DNA from: Anaeromassilibacillus sp. An250
GTDB taxonomy: Bacteria; Bacillota; Clostridia; Oscillospirales; Acutalibacteraceae
Length of the DNA stretch: 53,420 nucleotides
Assembly (NCBI RefSeq): GCF_002159845.1
Contig: NZ_NFJK01000022.1
Coordinates: 1-53,420 of the forward strand
Reading direction: 5' to 3'
Part shown: positions 53,356 through 53,420 of the stretch, in pieces
How the letters are laid out: each line of letters begins with the position of its first letter
Numbering within the stretch: position 1 is the first letter of the stretch
Position numbers and translations under genes: made by a program
The notes under the pieces: generated by a model
Told to the model about the DNA's origin: nothing
Seen by the model: only the letters and a program-made list of their open reading frames with translations
Databases searched by the model: none

Positions 53356-53420
53356 TCAAACATCTTGTACAGCGAGAGATTCAAAGAAAGCAGCAAGTTT
53401 TTCTTTCGGGGAGAGCCAGG
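53356..53420 (-). CDS. Possible C-terminal end of a minus-strand gene (partial)
   Basis: On the minus strand, a frame open at the right edge reads LSPKEKLAAFFESLAVQDV and stops at 53356-53358. The composition looks protein-like, and the mscL terminator lies between the two gene ends. Too short to identify. Confidence 0.3.
   Translation of the reverse strand, partial: WLSPKEKLAAFFESLAVQDV

Noticed and set aside
1..53420. CRISPR array, rRNA or tRNA genes
   Set aside because: No regular short repeats with unique spacers, and no rRNA- or tRNA-like sequences were seen on either strand.

Overview
The window reads as a piece of an anaerobic, spore-forming clostridial chromosome (Bacillota, probably an Oscillospirales- or Christensenellales-like gut lineage) with an integrated conjugative element (ICE) on its left side. 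Support comes from the Firmicutes-type rimP-nusA-ylxR-ylxQ-infB-rbfA-nrnA-truB-ribF-rpsO-pnp order, spoVT, a G5/3D cell-wall protein, Rnf-like genes, and GC-rich chromosomal codon use beside AT-rich cargo. No rRNA, tRNA or CRISPR array was seen.

Bases 1 to about 20,020 are a Tn1549-type ICE. The window opens in the 3' tail of a group II intron that interrupts virB6. It then has PrgI, a virB4 that breaks off after its Walker A region, and, joined directly to it, the C-terminal SNF2 helicase part of the giant ICE methylase/helicase; the whole stretch that normally lies between them is absent. A DUF3849 protein, a MobC-like protein, the relaxase, a sigma-like factor, an excisionase-like protein and two tandem tyrosine integrases make up the rest of the backbone. 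Cargo comprises an XRE/SLOG pair, an AbiE toxin-antitoxin operon with a third overlapping zinc-ribbon gene, and an AT-rich bacitracin-resistance module (bcrR, bcrA, bcrB, bcrD) with two recognisable BcrR operators.

Bases 20,018 to 21,850 hold no convincing gene. They contain degenerate ~200-bp tandem units and a cluster of TGTGGAAAA motifs. A secreted G5/3D protein, two small membrane proteins and a hairpin-rich gap follow.

The most unusual region is 24,479 to 28,654: one promoter, rpe, then rnfC-rnfD-rnfE-rnfA. This Rnf-like set lacks rnfB and rnfG. What remains has lost the flavinylation threonine of RnfD, the glycine-rich flavin/NADH loop of RnfC, and one of the two cluster-ligating cysteines in each of RnfE and RnfA, while RnfC keeps both 4Fe-4S motifs. 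This looks like a remodelled complex.

Then come a TasA/camelysin-like secreted protein with GLUG repeats, an iron-containing alcohol dehydrogenase behind a Rex-like operator, a large anchored surface protein with extracellular Cys pairs, a lipoprotein and spoVT. The translation/RNA operon (38,458 to 50,243) has long structured gaps, one of which (44,111 to 44,204) can fold as a four-way cloverleaf. A second TasA/GLUG protein, mscL with a zinc-ribbon tail, and a possible minus-strand gene end close the window.

All calls rest on reading the sequence and on recalled family features; no database search or folding program was run.
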